Below are positions 1 through 7,890 of a stretch of DNA of 64,000 bases, piece by piece. Location of the stretch: contig JBBRAM010000004.1 in the NCBI GenBank assembly GCA_038206765.1, forward strand, positions 143,189 to 207,188. The letters run 5' to 3'. Each line of letters starts with the position of its first letter. Within the stretch, counting starts at the first letter, position 1. The position numbers were made by a program, and so were the translations under genes. The notes under the pieces were generated by a model. The model was not told the DNA's origin. It did not search any database and was given only the letters and a program-made list of their open reading frames with translations. The stretch comes from UKL13-2 sp038206765 (GTDB lineage Bacteria; Pseudomonadota; Gammaproteobacteria; Burkholderiales; Usitatibacteraceae).

Positions 1-246
1 CCGATTCGCAAGTTACTGCTACTGCCAACCGCTACGCCGCCGTCTGGTTTTTCTGCCCATGGCAAAACGATTTGCTCTTGTTGGAATGTGACGAGTGATG
101 CGATTGATACCTGTTTGGCTGCGGTTTCTGGCGATGCGGTGACGCTGCTATCGACTTTACAGGCGCAATTGAAATGTGGGACGAATTGCGGGAGTTGCGT
201 GCCGGAGTTGAAGCAGATAGTGGCGGCAAAAATCGGACGGGTTTGA
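1..246 (+). CDS. nasA: Assimilatory nitrate reductase, C-terminal fragment (BFD-like [2Fe-2S] domain)
   Basis: The frame starting at base 1 is open to a TGA at 244-246 and gives the last 81 residues of a protein that begins outside the window. It contains a CSC pair at residues 25 and 27 and a later CGTNCGSC group, the four-cysteine pattern of the bacterioferritin-associated-ferredoxin-like [2Fe-2S] domain that closes NasA-type nitrate reductases. The assignment is inference from this domain plus the nitrate transporter, nasT and siroheme genes next to it; NirB and other reductases carry the same domain. The catalytic molybdopterin domain is not visible. Confidence 0.7.
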   Translation, partial: PIRKLLLLPTATPPSGFSAHGKTICSCWNVTSDAIDTCLAAVSGDAVTLLSTLQAQLKCGTNCGSCVPELKQIVAAKIGRV

Positions 247-287
247 TTGCGTGTATCGTTAGCGTTCTTGCAACCTTCGTGAATAAA

Positions 288-1289
288 ATGTCCGCAATCA
301 CTAACCCCACTAACCCCGCCCCGTTTAACCCCACTGTTGTCATCAAAGAAATTGGTCGCGGCAAGGAAGGCGCACGGAGTCTTTCTCGTGACGCCGCTCG
401 CGAACTTATGCAGCACATGCTTGCGGGCAATATTGAGCCGCTGCCGCTTGGCGCGATACTGATGGCGTACCGCATCAAAGGCGAAACTCCCGAAGAGCTG
501 GCGGGTTTTTTGGATGCGATTCATGCCCATATGTCGCTGATTATGCGGCCCAACCTTTCCGGCGGCTCCATCGAAAACGCCGCGCTTGGCGAGGCTTTCC
601 AGCCATTTTCAACCGTCGTAATCCCAAGCTATAACGGTGCCCGCAAGGCTGCCAATCTCGTGCCACTGCTCGCGCATCTGCTGGTGCGTGAAGGCGTGCC
701 CGTGTTGGTGCATGGTGTGTCGCAGGATGCAAAGCGTGTGACGACGCTCGATATTTTTAACGCGATGGGCGAATCCATTTGCTTATCGGCTAACGCGGCA
801 GCTGATGCGCTCACCGCCAAGAAATTAGCCGTGATTGCAATTGAATCGCTATCGCCCCCGTTCGCTGCGTTGCTGGAAAAACGCTGGGTGATGGGTGTTC
901 GCAATTCATCGCATTCGTTGGCAAAAATGTTGCAACCGGTTGCTGGCCCAGCGCTTCGGCTGGTGAGTGTGACCCATCCCGAATATATCGTCGCGATGCG
1001 AACCTACTTCGCCACTTTTGGTGGAGATGCATTGCTGATGCGTGGGACCGAGGGCGAAACCGTTGCCAACACGATGCGTCTCCAGGCCATTGAATCGTTC
1101 AGAGAAGGTCGAGGTGTGGTGGTTCTTGAAGCTGAAGTTCAAGCAGGCCCAGTACTCGATACGCTACCTGCCGCAATTGATGCGACGACGACGGCTGCGT
1201 GGATCATCGATGTGTTGGCGGGAAAAGTGCCGGTTCCGCGCAATATTCAAAAGCAGGTTGCGGTAATTGTTGCAGCGGCAAAGCGCTAA
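288..1289 (+). CDS. ybiB: YbiB family protein (TrpD2-like, glycosyltransferase family 3 fold)
   Basis: This 333-residue protein begins with the family signature VIKEIGRGKEGAR and has VVIPSYNGARK near residue 110, MGVRNSSHSLAKML, and SVTHPEYI, all typical of YbiB/TrpD2. The family has the anthranilate phosphoribosyltransferase fold, but E. coli YbiB is known to bind nucleic acid rather than to act in tryptophan synthesis. The ATG at 288 fits the family length; the frame is open further upstream but that part overlaps nasA. Placement between nitrate reductase and cobA is common in betaproteobacteria. Residues about 96-109 look like an insertion relative to the E. coli protein as I remember it and coincide with a repeat at 575-613. 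Confidence 0.88.
   Translation: MSAITNPTNPAPFNPTVVIKEIGRGKEGARSLSRDAARELMQHMLAGNIEPLPLGAILMAYRIKGETPEELAGFLDAIHAHMSLIMRPNLSGGSIENAALGEAFQPFSTVVIPSYNGARKAANLVPLLAHLLVREGVPVLVHGVSQDAKRVTTLDIFNAMGESICLSANAAADALTAKKLAVIAIESLSPPFAALLEKRWVMGVRNSSHSLAKMLQPVAGPALRLVSVTHPEYIVAMRTYFATFGGDALLMRGTEGETVANTMRLQAIESFREGRGVVVLEAEVQAGPVLDTLPAAIDATTTAAWIIDVLAGKVPVPRNIQKQVAVIVAAAKR
575..613 (+). repeat. Palindromic repeat copy inside ybiB
   Basis: This 39-base stretch matches 18321-18358 with three substitutions and a one-base gap. Both copies contain the exact string GGCTTTCCAGCCATTTT, preceded by a CCGCGCT-GGCG inverted pair. Here it is translated in frame as ENAALGEAFQPFST, whereas the other copy is non-coding. 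It looks like a mobile palindrome inserted in a coding region. Confidence 0.55.
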
Positions 1290-1343
1290 TAAACCCGAAA
1301 ATAGGTCCGTAAACGATAAGCCTGTAGAAGCTCAAAGCATATT

Positions 1344-2141
1344 TTATGCGGCAGCGGCAATGTCCAACGTGTTTTGTTCAGCCATCGTACTTTTCGCCGT
1401 CGCACTCTTCGCACTATTTGCCAATCCCACAACCTGCCCAATCACAATAATCGCTGGGCTAGTGATGCCCGCCAAGCGGGCATCTTGGGGCAGTTTCCCC
1501 AATGTCGAGATCACCGCCGTTTGATCTGCCCGGGTGCCGTTGCGGATTACCGCGGCTAGTGTATTGGCGGGCATGCTGGCCGCGATGAGGCCTGCGCTAA
1601 TTTCTGCCAAATTTGTAATACCCATGTAAATAACCAGCGTGGTGTCAGACTGCACCAACGCTTGATAGTTAATGGGCTCACCCGTTTTGGTATGACCGGT
1701 GATGAAGGTCACGCCGCGAGAATGGTCGCGGTGCGTGACGGGGATTTGCAGCATGGCGGGTGCCGCACTGCCGGATGTGATGCCGGGAATAATTTCAATA
1801 TCAATGCCCGCCGCTCGCAGCGCCAACATCTCCTCGCCGCCGCGTCCGAACACAAACGGGTCGCCACCTTTCAAGCGGCCAACGATAGCTTGAGCGCGTG
1901 CAAAGCGAATCATCATGCGTTCGATAAAAAGTTGTGGCGTGGATTTGCAGCCACCGCGTTTGCCGACGTGAATGATGCGGGCGGAAGGTTTTGCGTAGGC
2001 CAATACATCGGCGTGTACCAAGTCATCGACCAATAAAACCTCACATTGCTGTAACGCTTTCACGGCTTTGATAGTGAGTAACTCCGGATCGCCGGGGCCG
2101 GCACCGATTAAAAAAACTTTCCCGCTTTGTCTCGATATCAT
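1344..2141 (-). CDS. cobA: Uroporphyrinogen-III C-methyltransferase
   Basis: SUMT transfers two methyl groups from SAM to uroporphyrinogen III to give precorrin-2, the first step toward siroheme and cobalamin. The 265-residue protein carries the family motif VFLIGAGPGDPELLT near residues 9-23 and GRLKGGDPFVFGRGGEE near 89-105. It has only the methyltransferase domain, not the oxidase/chelatase half of CysG, so the chelatase must be elsewhere; cbiX at 6324 is a candidate. The chosen ATG overlaps the nrtD stop by one base (TGATG), which argues for translational coupling and against the longer start at 2198. It is the last gene of nrtA-nrtB-nrtD-cobA. Confidence 0.93.
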   Translation of the reverse strand: MISRQSGKVFLIGAGPGDPELLTIKAVKALQQCEVLLVDDLVHADVLAYAKPSARIIHVGKRGGCKSTPQLFIERMMIRFARAQAIVGRLKGGDPFVFGRGGEEMLALRAAGIDIEIIPGITSGSAAPAMLQIPVTHRDHSRGVTFITGHTKTGEPINYQALVQSDTTLVIYMGITNLAEISAGLIAASMPANTLAAVIRNGTRADQTAVISTLGKLPQDARLAGITSPAIIVIGQVVGLANSAKSATAKSTMAEQNTLDIAAAA

Positions 2142-2941
2142 CAAGCCGCAGCCCGCAATTGCTTTTGATATAAAAATTCCAACACCTGACGGCGGCAATC
2201 AATGTACTTCGGGTTCGCCACCAGTTTCAATCGATCGCGCGGGCGCTCCAATTCAACGGTGACAATCTGCCCGATTGTGGCGGATGGTCCGTTGGTCATC
2301 ATCACGATGCGGTCGGACAACAACACCGCTTCATCAACATCATGCGTCACCATCAACACTGTGCTGCCGGTGGCTTTAACAATCACCATCAATTCATCTT
2401 GCAACCGTGCGCGGGTGAGCGCGTCGAGCGCACCGAAGGGCTCATCCATGAGTAACACTTTCGGTTCCATCGACAGCGCTCGCGCAATGCCGACGCGCTG
2501 CTTCATGCCGCCAGAAATTTCATCGGGATGCTTGTGGGCAGCTGGTGTTAATCCTACCAACTCGAGAACGTTGCTGACGCGCTCGTTGAGCTGCGCCTTA
2601 GTTTCGGTGGCGCCGAATACGCGCTCAACAGCTAGGTAAACATTGTCAAAGCAAGTGAGCCACGGCAACAGCGAATGGTTTTGAAACACCACGCCGCGGT
2701 CAGGACCTGCACCTTTGATCTCACGCTTGTCGCAAATAATCGCGCCCATTGTTGGGTATAACAAACCGGCAACCATATTGAGTAACGTCGATTTGCCACA
2801 TCCCGAATGTCCAATGAGCGAAATAAATTCACCGCGATCCACGGTGAGATCAATCTTGCGCAACGCTTCGAAACGGCCCCGCTTGGTGTCGAATTCCATG
2901 CCGACGTTTTCAACAGAAAGAAATTTTTCATTCGTCATCAT
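2141..2941 (-). CDS. nrtD: Nitrate/nitrite ABC transporter ATP-binding protein
   Basis: This is the cytoplasmic ATPase of the NrtABD-type nitrate importer. Walker A is GHSGCGKST at about residues 44-52; the signature loop reads ISGGMKQR and Walker B VLLMDEPFGALD, followed by the H-loop THDVDEA. The 266-residue length and QNHSLLPWLT Q-loop fit the nitrate/sulfonate/taurine subfamily. Three ATGs are possible (2953, 2941, 2938). An AAGGA lies just before the second and third, so one of these is preferred. The gene follows nrtB with about 20 bases between and overlaps cobA. Confidence 0.92.
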   Translation of the reverse strand: MMTNEKFLSVENVGMEFDTKRGRFEALRKIDLTVDRGEFISLIGHSGCGKSTLLNMVAGLLYPTMGAIICDKREIKGAGPDRGVVFQNHSLLPWLTCFDNVYLAVERVFGATETKAQLNERVSNVLELVGLTPAAHKHPDEISGGMKQRVGIARALSMEPKVLLMDEPFGALDALTRARLQDELMVIVKATGSTVLMVTHDVDEAVLLSDRIVMMTNGPSATIGQIVTVELERPRDRLKLVANPKYIDCRRQVLEFLYQKQLRAAA

Positions 2942-2960
2942 ATTTTCCTTCATGGTGTGC

Positions 2961-3914
2961 CTATGCTTTGTATTCGTGGCTAAAACGTTTGGCTATCAGG
3001 ATCAGCATTTGTTCTAGCAATAAGCCGACGATACCAACCACAAAAATCGCAATGATGATGTGTTCCACGTTCAGGTTATTCCATTCGTCCCAGACCCAGA
3101 AGCCAATGCCCACACCGCCGGTTAACATCTCTGCGGCTACAATCACCAGCCATGCCACCCCAATTGATAGTCGGACGCCGGTGAGAATGTAGGGCAAGGT
3201 GGCGGGCAATAAAATTTTCGTCATGATTTTCCACTCGGATAAATTCAGCACCTTCGCCACATTCATATAGTCCTGCGGCACACGTGAGACACCGACGGCG
3301 GTGTTGATAATCATCGGCCAAATAGCCGAAATGAAAATGACCCAAATGGCGGCAGGGTTCGCGGCTTTAAACACCAACAGGCCAATCGGTAGCCACGCGA
3401 GGGGTGACACCGGGCGCAGCAGGCTGATGATCGGCGAAAACATTGCATTCAAAAACGCGACCCGGCCGATCAAAAATCCGGCCGGAATGCCGATCGCCGC
3501 AGCTAGGCTAAAGCCGATACCGACTCGCTGCAACGAGGCCAAAATATTCCAACCAATACCTTGGTCGTTCGGGCCGTTGCGATAAAACGGTTTGGAAAAA
3601 AGATCGACCGCCGATAGCCATGTTTTATAGGGTCCCGGGAGGCGGTCACCGCTCGTTTGCGCCAGAATTGCCCACACACCGATCAGCAGCAACATGCCCA
3701 ACAGCGGTGGCAACACCAATTCAATCGTGCGCATCAAGGTCCGGCTCATACGATTCCTTTGTGGTTTGACGAGACTGAGCTTGGGTGCGTATTGCGAGCT
3801 GCTCTTGTTGACCTCGTCAGCCACGACCGCGATTGCAGCCACGGCAGCCACGGCAGTCGCGGGTGAAACTAGCGCAGGATTCACGGCAACCACTGTTTTT
3901 ATGACCGCACTCAT
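2961..3914 (-). CDS. nrtB: Nitrate ABC transporter permease
   Basis: A 317-residue inner-membrane permease of the BPD family. After a non-conserved Ala/Val-rich N-terminal stretch of about 55 residues there are about six transmembrane segments. The EAA-type coupling region reads NVAKVLNLSEWKIMTKILLPATLPYILTG in pieces, with the typical ILLPATLPYI. A GGAG lies at the right distance before the ATG at 3914. The N-terminal tail holds a short simple repeat (TAVAAVAAIAVVA) that may be slippage derived. It would pair with NrtD and receive nitrate from NrtA. Confidence 0.92.
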   Translation of the reverse strand: MSAVIKTVVAVNPALVSPATAVAAVAAIAVVADEVNKSSSQYAPKLSLVKPQRNRMSRTLMRTIELVLPPLLGMLLLIGVWAILAQTSGDRLPGPYKTWLSAVDLFSKPFYRNGPNDQGIGWNILASLQRVGIGFSLAAAIGIPAGFLIGRVAFLNAMFSPIISLLRPVSPLAWLPIGLLVFKAANPAAIWVIFISAIWPMIINTAVGVSRVPQDYMNVAKVLNLSEWKIMTKILLPATLPYILTGVRLSIGVAWLVIVAAEMLTGGVGIGFWVWDEWNNLNVEHIIIAIFVVGIVGLLLEQMLILIAKRFSHEYKA

Positions 3915-3922
3915 CGCGTCTC

Positions 3923-5209
3923 CTACGCCTTGATTTTAAAGCTGGCGGCGTATTTTTTCGGATCTTTCCCGTCCCAAACCGTTCCGTCAATGAGCTTGGA
4001 AGTGCGCATCGCATCTTTAGGGATAGGTGTTTTGGTCATCGCAGCAGCCTGCTTGTAAATTTCGATTTGGTTTACTTCTTTGGCGACCTTCAAATAATCT
4101 GGGTCGTCTTTCAACAAGCCCCAACGCTTGTGCTGCGTGAGGAACCACATGCCGTCGGATAGATACGGGAAATTCGCCGAACCGTCGTTGTAAAACTTCA
4201 TGTAGTCCGGGTCTTTCCATTTTTTGCCAATGCCGTTGTCATAATTGCCTGCCAAGCGCTCGTCGATCACGTCAACGGGGCAATTGACATACGATTTATC
4301 GGCAATGATCTCAGCGACTTTTTTGCGATTGCTCATCACGTCGATGAACTTGCTTGCGTCGAGAAGTGCTGCTGTCATGGCGCGCGCAGTGTTCGGATTA
4401 TTTTTGACGAATTCGCCAGTGGTGCCGAGTGTTTTTTCGGGATGATCTTTCCAGATGCCTTGGCTTGTCTCAACGGTAAAGCCAATCTTGTCGTAAATCG
4501 CGCGGTTGTTCCATGGCTCGCCGACACAGAAACCGTCCATATTGCCGACGCGCATATTGGCCACCATTTGCGGCGGCGGTACGACGATGTTTTTCACGTC
4601 TTTGAACGGATCAATCCCATACGTCGCAAGCCAATAATAGAGCCACATCGCGTGCGTGCCAGTGGGGAAAGTTTGCGCGAAGGTATATTCACCTTTGTTT
4701 TTGTCGATAAATGTTTTGAGTTCTCCGCCGGTCTTCACGCCTTTTTCGGCGAATTTATTGGCGAGCGTAATCGCCTGCCCGTTTTGGTTGATGCTCATCA
4801 GAACGGCCATTTCTTTTTTCGTACCGCCGATGCCCATATGGACGCCGTAAATCAGGCCATACAGCACATGCGCTGCATCGAGTTCACCGTTGATGAGTTT
4901 GTCGCGAACCGCTGCCCAGCTTGCTTCTTTGCTGGGGATAATTTTGATGCCATATTTCTCGTCAAATTTCATGACAGAGGCGATCACGACAGATGCGCAA
5001 TCGGTGAGTGGAATAAAGCCGATTTTAACTTCCTTCTTTTCCGGCGCGTCCGAACCAGCCGCCCACGCGGCGCTGCGTATGCCGAGGGGTAGCATCGAGA
5101 TTAGCGCCGCGCCACCGGTAAGGAGCGCGGATTTTTTAAGCAGATCGCGGCGTTCGTTGTTGGGTATGGCACCGGTTGCATCGTCAAGAAGCTTAGATTT
5201 ATCGGACAT
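3923..5209 (-). CDS. nrtA: Nitrate-binding protein, Tat-exported
   Basis: A 428-residue periplasmic solute-binding protein of the NrtA/CmpA type. The N-terminus has a twin-arginine signal (ERRDLLKKS, then a hydrophobic stretch to about residue 50). The mature part contains IGFIPLTDCASVV, a DGFCVGEPWNNRA segment and YMKFYNDGSANFPYLSDGMWFL, which are characteristic of nitrate-binding members. AGGAG sits seven bases before the ATG. It is the first gene of the transporter operon and lies 127 bases after the transcription start predicted from the sigma-54 promoter. Confidence 0.93.
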   Translation of the reverse strand: MSDKSKLLDDATGAIPNNERRDLLKKSALLTGGAALISMLPLGIRSAAWAAGSDAPEKKEVKIGFIPLTDCASVVIASVMKFDEKYGIKIIPSKEASWAAVRDKLINGELDAAHVLYGLIYGVHMGIGGTKKEMAVLMSINQNGQAITLANKFAEKGVKTGGELKTFIDKNKGEYTFAQTFPTGTHAMWLYYWLATYGIDPFKDVKNIVVPPPQMVANMRVGNMDGFCVGEPWNNRAIYDKIGFTVETSQGIWKDHPEKTLGTTGEFVKNNPNTARAMTAALLDASKFIDVMSNRKKVAEIIADKSYVNCPVDVIDERLAGNYDNGIGKKWKDPDYMKFYNDGSANFPYLSDGMWFLTQHKRWGLLKDDPDYLKVAKEVNQIEIYKQAAAMTKTPIPKDAMRTSKLIDGTVWDGKDPKKYAASFKIKA

Positions 5210-5280
5210 AGAGGTCTCCTGGGTAAGCGGTCGTTTGAAGTGAAATACCTAATAATTAAACTGCATAAAGTGCGGCCAAT

Positions 5281-5327
5281 AAAAAAGCGTCCTTCACCGC
5301 GCGAGTTAGCTCACGTGGATGGGACGC
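5281..5327 (-). terminator. Leader terminator hairpin before nrtA (probable NasT-controlled attenuator)
   Basis: Read on the minus strand, GCGTCC (5327-5322) pairs with GGACGC (5292-5287). An inner stem CGTGAG/CTCGCG has a CTAA loop and is extended by CC/GG across one mismatch. Six T residues follow at 5286-5281. It lies between the predicted start of transcription near 5336 and the nrtA ATG, so it would stop transcription in the leader. ANTAR proteins such as NasR and NasT relieve such terminators when nitrate is present. A canonical pair of hexaloop hairpins with A1/G4 was not recognised with confidence. Confidence 0.8.
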
Positions 5328-5346
5328 CGTTGTCTTGTTGAAGCAT

Positions 5347-5362
5347 TGCAATCGCCGTGCCA
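5347..5362 (-). promoter_or_regulatory. Sigma-54 (RpoN) promoter of nrtABD-cobA
   Basis: On the minus strand the sequence is TGGCACGGCGATTGCA, preceded by C. This matches every position of the sigma-54 consensus yTGGCACGrNNNTTGCw, with GG at -24 and GC at -12. Transcription would start near 5336. It implies nitrogen control by an enhancer-binding protein, most likely NtrC; no full NtrC palindrome was identified upstream. Confidence 0.85.
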
Positions 5363-5519
5363 GCTTGGTAGAAATTCGCTTTTTTGGCTCTACCTAACGC
5401 TATCTGTGACTGTCTACGACTATCTAATTGAGTTTGCTGACAAAATTTAGCAAGCTAGGTGGTTCCTGAATGTTGTCAAACGCAACCGTGAAAGGAGAGT
5501 GGCCAGATTGGCAACGGCA

Positions 5520-5540
5520 ATGCGCCGAATTGAGGCGCAT
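5520..5540. terminator. Hairpin downstream of nasT
   Basis: ATGCGCC and GGCGCAT form a perfect seven-base stem with a seven-base loop, 45-65 bases after the nasT stop. On the plus strand it is followed by TTTTATT; on the minus strand, the direction of nasT, the T-run is missing. It may end nasT transcription weakly or, because it is about 190 bases upstream of the sigma-54 promoter start, serve as a protein-binding palindrome. Confidence 0.4.
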
Positions 5541-5584
5541 TTTTATTGCTGCGCACCAAATTTGGGATGGGCGGATTGCACCAG

Positions 5585-6163
5585 TTACAACAGCACAGCA
5601 CCAATCGCGATGACGGACGCGGCTGCGGCTGCCAACTTCACGCCGCGATCCATGGCGAATTTGCGTAAATGTCTGAAGGCAGCCTCTTCATCGCATCCCG
5701 CCTGCTTCATCACGACGCCCTTAGCCCGCTCAATAAGCTTGCGTTCGGCGAGCTTGGCACGGCTATCGGTTAGTTCTTGTTTAAGCTCCTGCTCGGCTTC
5801 AAAACGCTCCATGGCAACCGCCAAGATGGGCGCCAGTCGTGCCTTACTCATGCCATCAACGATATAGGCCGTGACGCCCGCGCGAATAGCGGAGCGAATG
5901 GTCGCGCCGCCGCCGTCGTCAGAAAACATCACAATCGGACGCGGTTGATCGCGCGAGATAAAGGCTATGTGCTCAAGGGTATCGCGGGAAGGTGATTCGG
6001 TGTCGATGATGATAACGTCAGGCTTTGCTTCTGCAACGCGATCATAGAGCTCAAACGGGGAGCTTAATGTGGATACAACCTCGCAATCATTGGCCGTCAG
6101 CGCCTCGTGAACGCTGGCGGCGCGGTCGGGATCTTCGTCAACCAACAAAACTTTAAGGCGCAT
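5585..6163 (-). CDS. nasT: NasT: response-regulator-like ANTAR antiterminator
   Basis: A 192-residue protein with an N-terminal receiver-like domain (LLVDEDPD at 6-13; candidate phosphoacceptor or pseudo-acceptor D54 in VIIIDTESP) and a C-terminal ANTAR RNA-binding domain at about 130-185 (KLAERKLIERAKGVVMKQ, then EEAAFRHLRKFAMDRGVKLA). NasT family proteins prevent termination in nitrate-assimilation leaders, with NasS as the nitrate sensor; no nasS is seen here, though the nearby NrtA-type protein is related to NasS. The start could also be the GTG at 6172. The last residues, AAAASVIAIGAVLL, are unusually hydrophobic but still look like the end of an ANTAR helix. Confidence 0.88.
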   Translation of the reverse strand: MRLKVLLVDEDPDRAASVHEALTANDCEVVSTLSSPFELYDRVAEAKPDVIIIDTESPSRDTLEHIAFISRDQPRPIVMFSDDGGGATIRSAIRAGVTAYIVDGMSKARLAPILAVAMERFEAEQELKQELTDSRAKLAERKLIERAKGVVMKQAGCDEEAAFRHLRKFAMDRGVKLAAAAASVIAIGAVLL

Positions 6164-6190
6164 GAATTTCACACTGAGGTGAGTAGATTG

Positions 6191-6274
6191 AAACCAATCC
6201 GGAAACCCATCAACAAAAATACTAACAAACGCATTCGAAAACGTACTAACAAAGCTATCAGCAACACTCGTGCC
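6191..6274 (+). repeat. Degenerate 12-bp periodic repeat between nasT and cbiX
   Basis: About seven units of 12 bases can be laid in register, most starting AAAC or AAA and with CTAAC or ATCAAC endings (for example aaacgtactaac). It fills most of the divergent intergenic region. No promoter consensus was recognised in it. Confidence 0.5.
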
Positions 6275-6323
6275 AATCTGATTGATCCGCTATCATATGA
6301 GGTGATTGTTATTGAGGCCAATT

Positions 6324-6722
6324 ATGAGTAGTTCAGATTCGACGAAACCCAACAACGCCAGATGCGGCATGATTTTGTTTTGCCACGGCTCGCCAGACCC
6401 AGAGTGGGCGCGGCCGTTTGTGACCCTACGAGACATGGTCGCTGCGAAGTCGCCTGAGGTGATGGTGGCGTTGGCATATTTGGCACCGGCGCAGCCCGAT
6501 TTTGAGGCAGTCGTCGCGCAGATGGCGGATGCCGGTATTGACAATGTGGTGGTTGTGCCGGTTTTTTTTGCGCGGGGAAGTCACGTCAAAAAAGATTTGC
6601 CACAGCTGGTGGCGGCAGCCACGGAGCGGCATGGCTTACGGTTTCGTGTCTTGCCGACGATGGGCGAATCAGAGGAAATGCTTTCGGCGATTGTCGACTG
6701 GGTCGTATCAAGCACGCGGTAA
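6324..6722 (+). CDS. cbiX: CbiX-type sirohydrochlorin chelatase-like protein
   Basis: A single-domain 132-residue CbiX protein. ILFCHGSPDPEWARPF supplies the metal-binding histidine, and VVVVPVFFARGSHVKKDLPQLV is the conserved second motif with another histidine. Short CbiX forms insert cobalt or iron into sirohydrochlorin. Next to nasT, nrt and cobA, the likely role is iron insertion for siroheme, completing what CobA begins; the dehydrogenase for precorrin-2 is not in view. The ATG at 6324 is preferred over an upstream in-frame start at 6306. Confidence 0.85.
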   Translation: MSSSDSTKPNNARCGMILFCHGSPDPEWARPFVTLRDMVAAKSPEVMVALAYLAPAQPDFEAVVAQMADAGIDNVVVVPVFFARGSHVKKDLPQLVAAATERHGLRFRVLPTMGESEEMLSAIVDWVVSSTR

Positions 6723-6759
6723 TGGCATTAGCCTAAAATGTTGCTCCCAAGTTTGCGGC

Positions 6760-7128
6760 TTAGGTAATCCGTCGACGAAAAATGCGGTTTGATTTCGCCA
6801 TCGGAATAAGCGGCAGGTTGATCGATGCTGCTTTAAGCGCAATGTCTTCTTCGGTACGGCCGATGTGGTAAGCCAGCATGGCAAGCGACGCATGGTGCTT
6901 GGCGAGGTCACGCAAAATGCGAACCTCGTTAGCAGTCCAAAGTGAATCGTCGGCGGTTTCATTTTCTGTTTGCGGCGAGGCCACACCCGCCGCTTTGGGC
7001 TCATCATGCATATCGTGCTGGTCGGGCTTTGGCGCCATGGGCTGGCGCGGCATAGTGGCAGGCGATTTGTAGTTCAACGTGGATTCATTTCTAACTGCTG
7101 CTGCGACAAGCCGGATTGACCCATACAC
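6760..7128 (-). CDS. Small hypothetical protein with SANT/HTH-like C-terminal half
   Basis: Up to 122 residues from a GTG start, or fewer if a later TTG or ATG is used; no clear ribosome site marks any of them. The first half is polar and low in conservation. The second half (LWTANEVRILRDLAKHHASL, then HIGRTEEDIALKAASINLPL) resembles the small Myb/SANT-like helix-turn-helix seen in many short proteobacterial proteins, in which the W and GRT-KA positions are typical. Function is unknown; DNA binding is inference. It is convergent with cbiX and upstream of nothing obvious. Confidence 0.55.
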   Translation of the reverse strand: MYGSIRLVAAAVRNESTLNYKSPATMPRQPMAPKPDQHDMHDEPKAAGVASPQTENETADDSLWTANEVRILRDLAKHHASLAMLAYHIGRTEEDIALKAASINLPLIPMAKSNRIFRRRIT

Positions 7129-7252
7129 ACAGCAGTTCTAATGACTGTACACCTAATTTTGCTTCCCGTCAGTCTGACAGCAGACACAAACCAAAAATGA
7201 AAAAACAGACAAAAGTGCAAAAATGCAAATGAAAACCCAAATAAAAACGCGA

Positions 7253-7819
7253 TTAACATTCGCCGGTATAAAAGCGCCTCGGGCAAGCGGCTTCATAGCT
7301 AGCGTTGTCGCCGATCTCAACTTGTTCGCCTTCAGTCACGCGTTTGCCATGTTCATCAATCCGCAAGTTCATGGTGGCTTTGCGGCCACAACGGCAAATG
7401 GTTTTCATTTCTTCGAGATCATCGGCCAATGTGAGTAGCGCACGGGATCCTGGGAAGGGCTTGCCTTGGAAGTCGCTGCGTAAACCGTAGCAGATTACGG
7501 GGGTTTTGGTGGTGGCTGCGAATGTGTGAAGCTGCACGACTTGCTTCTCGCTTAAAAACTGTGCCTCGTCGATCAAGATGCATGAGGGCGGGGTCTGTTC
7601 TGCGTAAATTTCGCCGAAATCGGTTGCCGCATGGAAAACCTTGGTTTCACGGTTTACGCCAAGCCGCGATGAAATGCGCCCGACACCATAACGATCATCA
7701 ACTTGGGCGGTGTAGAGGTCGACGGTTTGGCCGCGCTCTTCGTAGTTGAAGGCGACTTGCAATAGTGAAGTGGATTTGCCCGCGTTCATCGCGGCGAAAC
7801 GAAAATAGAGTTTTGCCAA
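7253..7819 (-). CDS. tdk: Thymidine kinase (type II)
   Basis: This enzyme phosphorylates thymidine in the salvage pathway. With the TTG start at 7819 the protein is 188 residues and begins MAKLYFRFAAMNAGKST, matching the usual start of the family, with the P-loop at 9-17. ILIDEAQFL is the Walker B and lasso entry, and CRCGRKA with CPRRFYTGEC provides the structural zinc cysteines. The frame is open to 8056, but that extension is encoded by tandem repeats and does not resemble the family. LexA lies upstream on the same strand. Confidence 0.92.
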   Translation of the reverse strand: MAKLYFRFAAMNAGKSTSLLQVAFNYEERGQTVDLYTAQVDDRYGVGRISSRLGVNRETKVFHAATDFGEIYAEQTPPSCILIDEAQFLSEKQVVQLHTFAATTKTPVICYGLRSDFQGKPFPGSRALLTLADDLEEMKTICRCGRKATMNLRIDEHGKRVTEGEQVEIGDNASYEAACPRRFYTGEC

Positions 7820-7890
7820 GTGGATTCCGTCGTGATTCAATTTGGTTGCAGGTGCTCGAAATTGTACGCGAGCTAAAGGACCGCTACCTG

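Noticed and set aside
32..478. Minus-strand open frames over nasA and ybiB
   Set aside because: They are antisense to well-supported genes and show no family motifs.
1552..1575. Match to the dispersed repeat (CTAGT...TATTGGCGGGC) inside cobA
   Set aside because: Only about 13 bases match and the stretch encodes normal conserved CobA residues (ANTLAAVIRNG), so it is probably chance.
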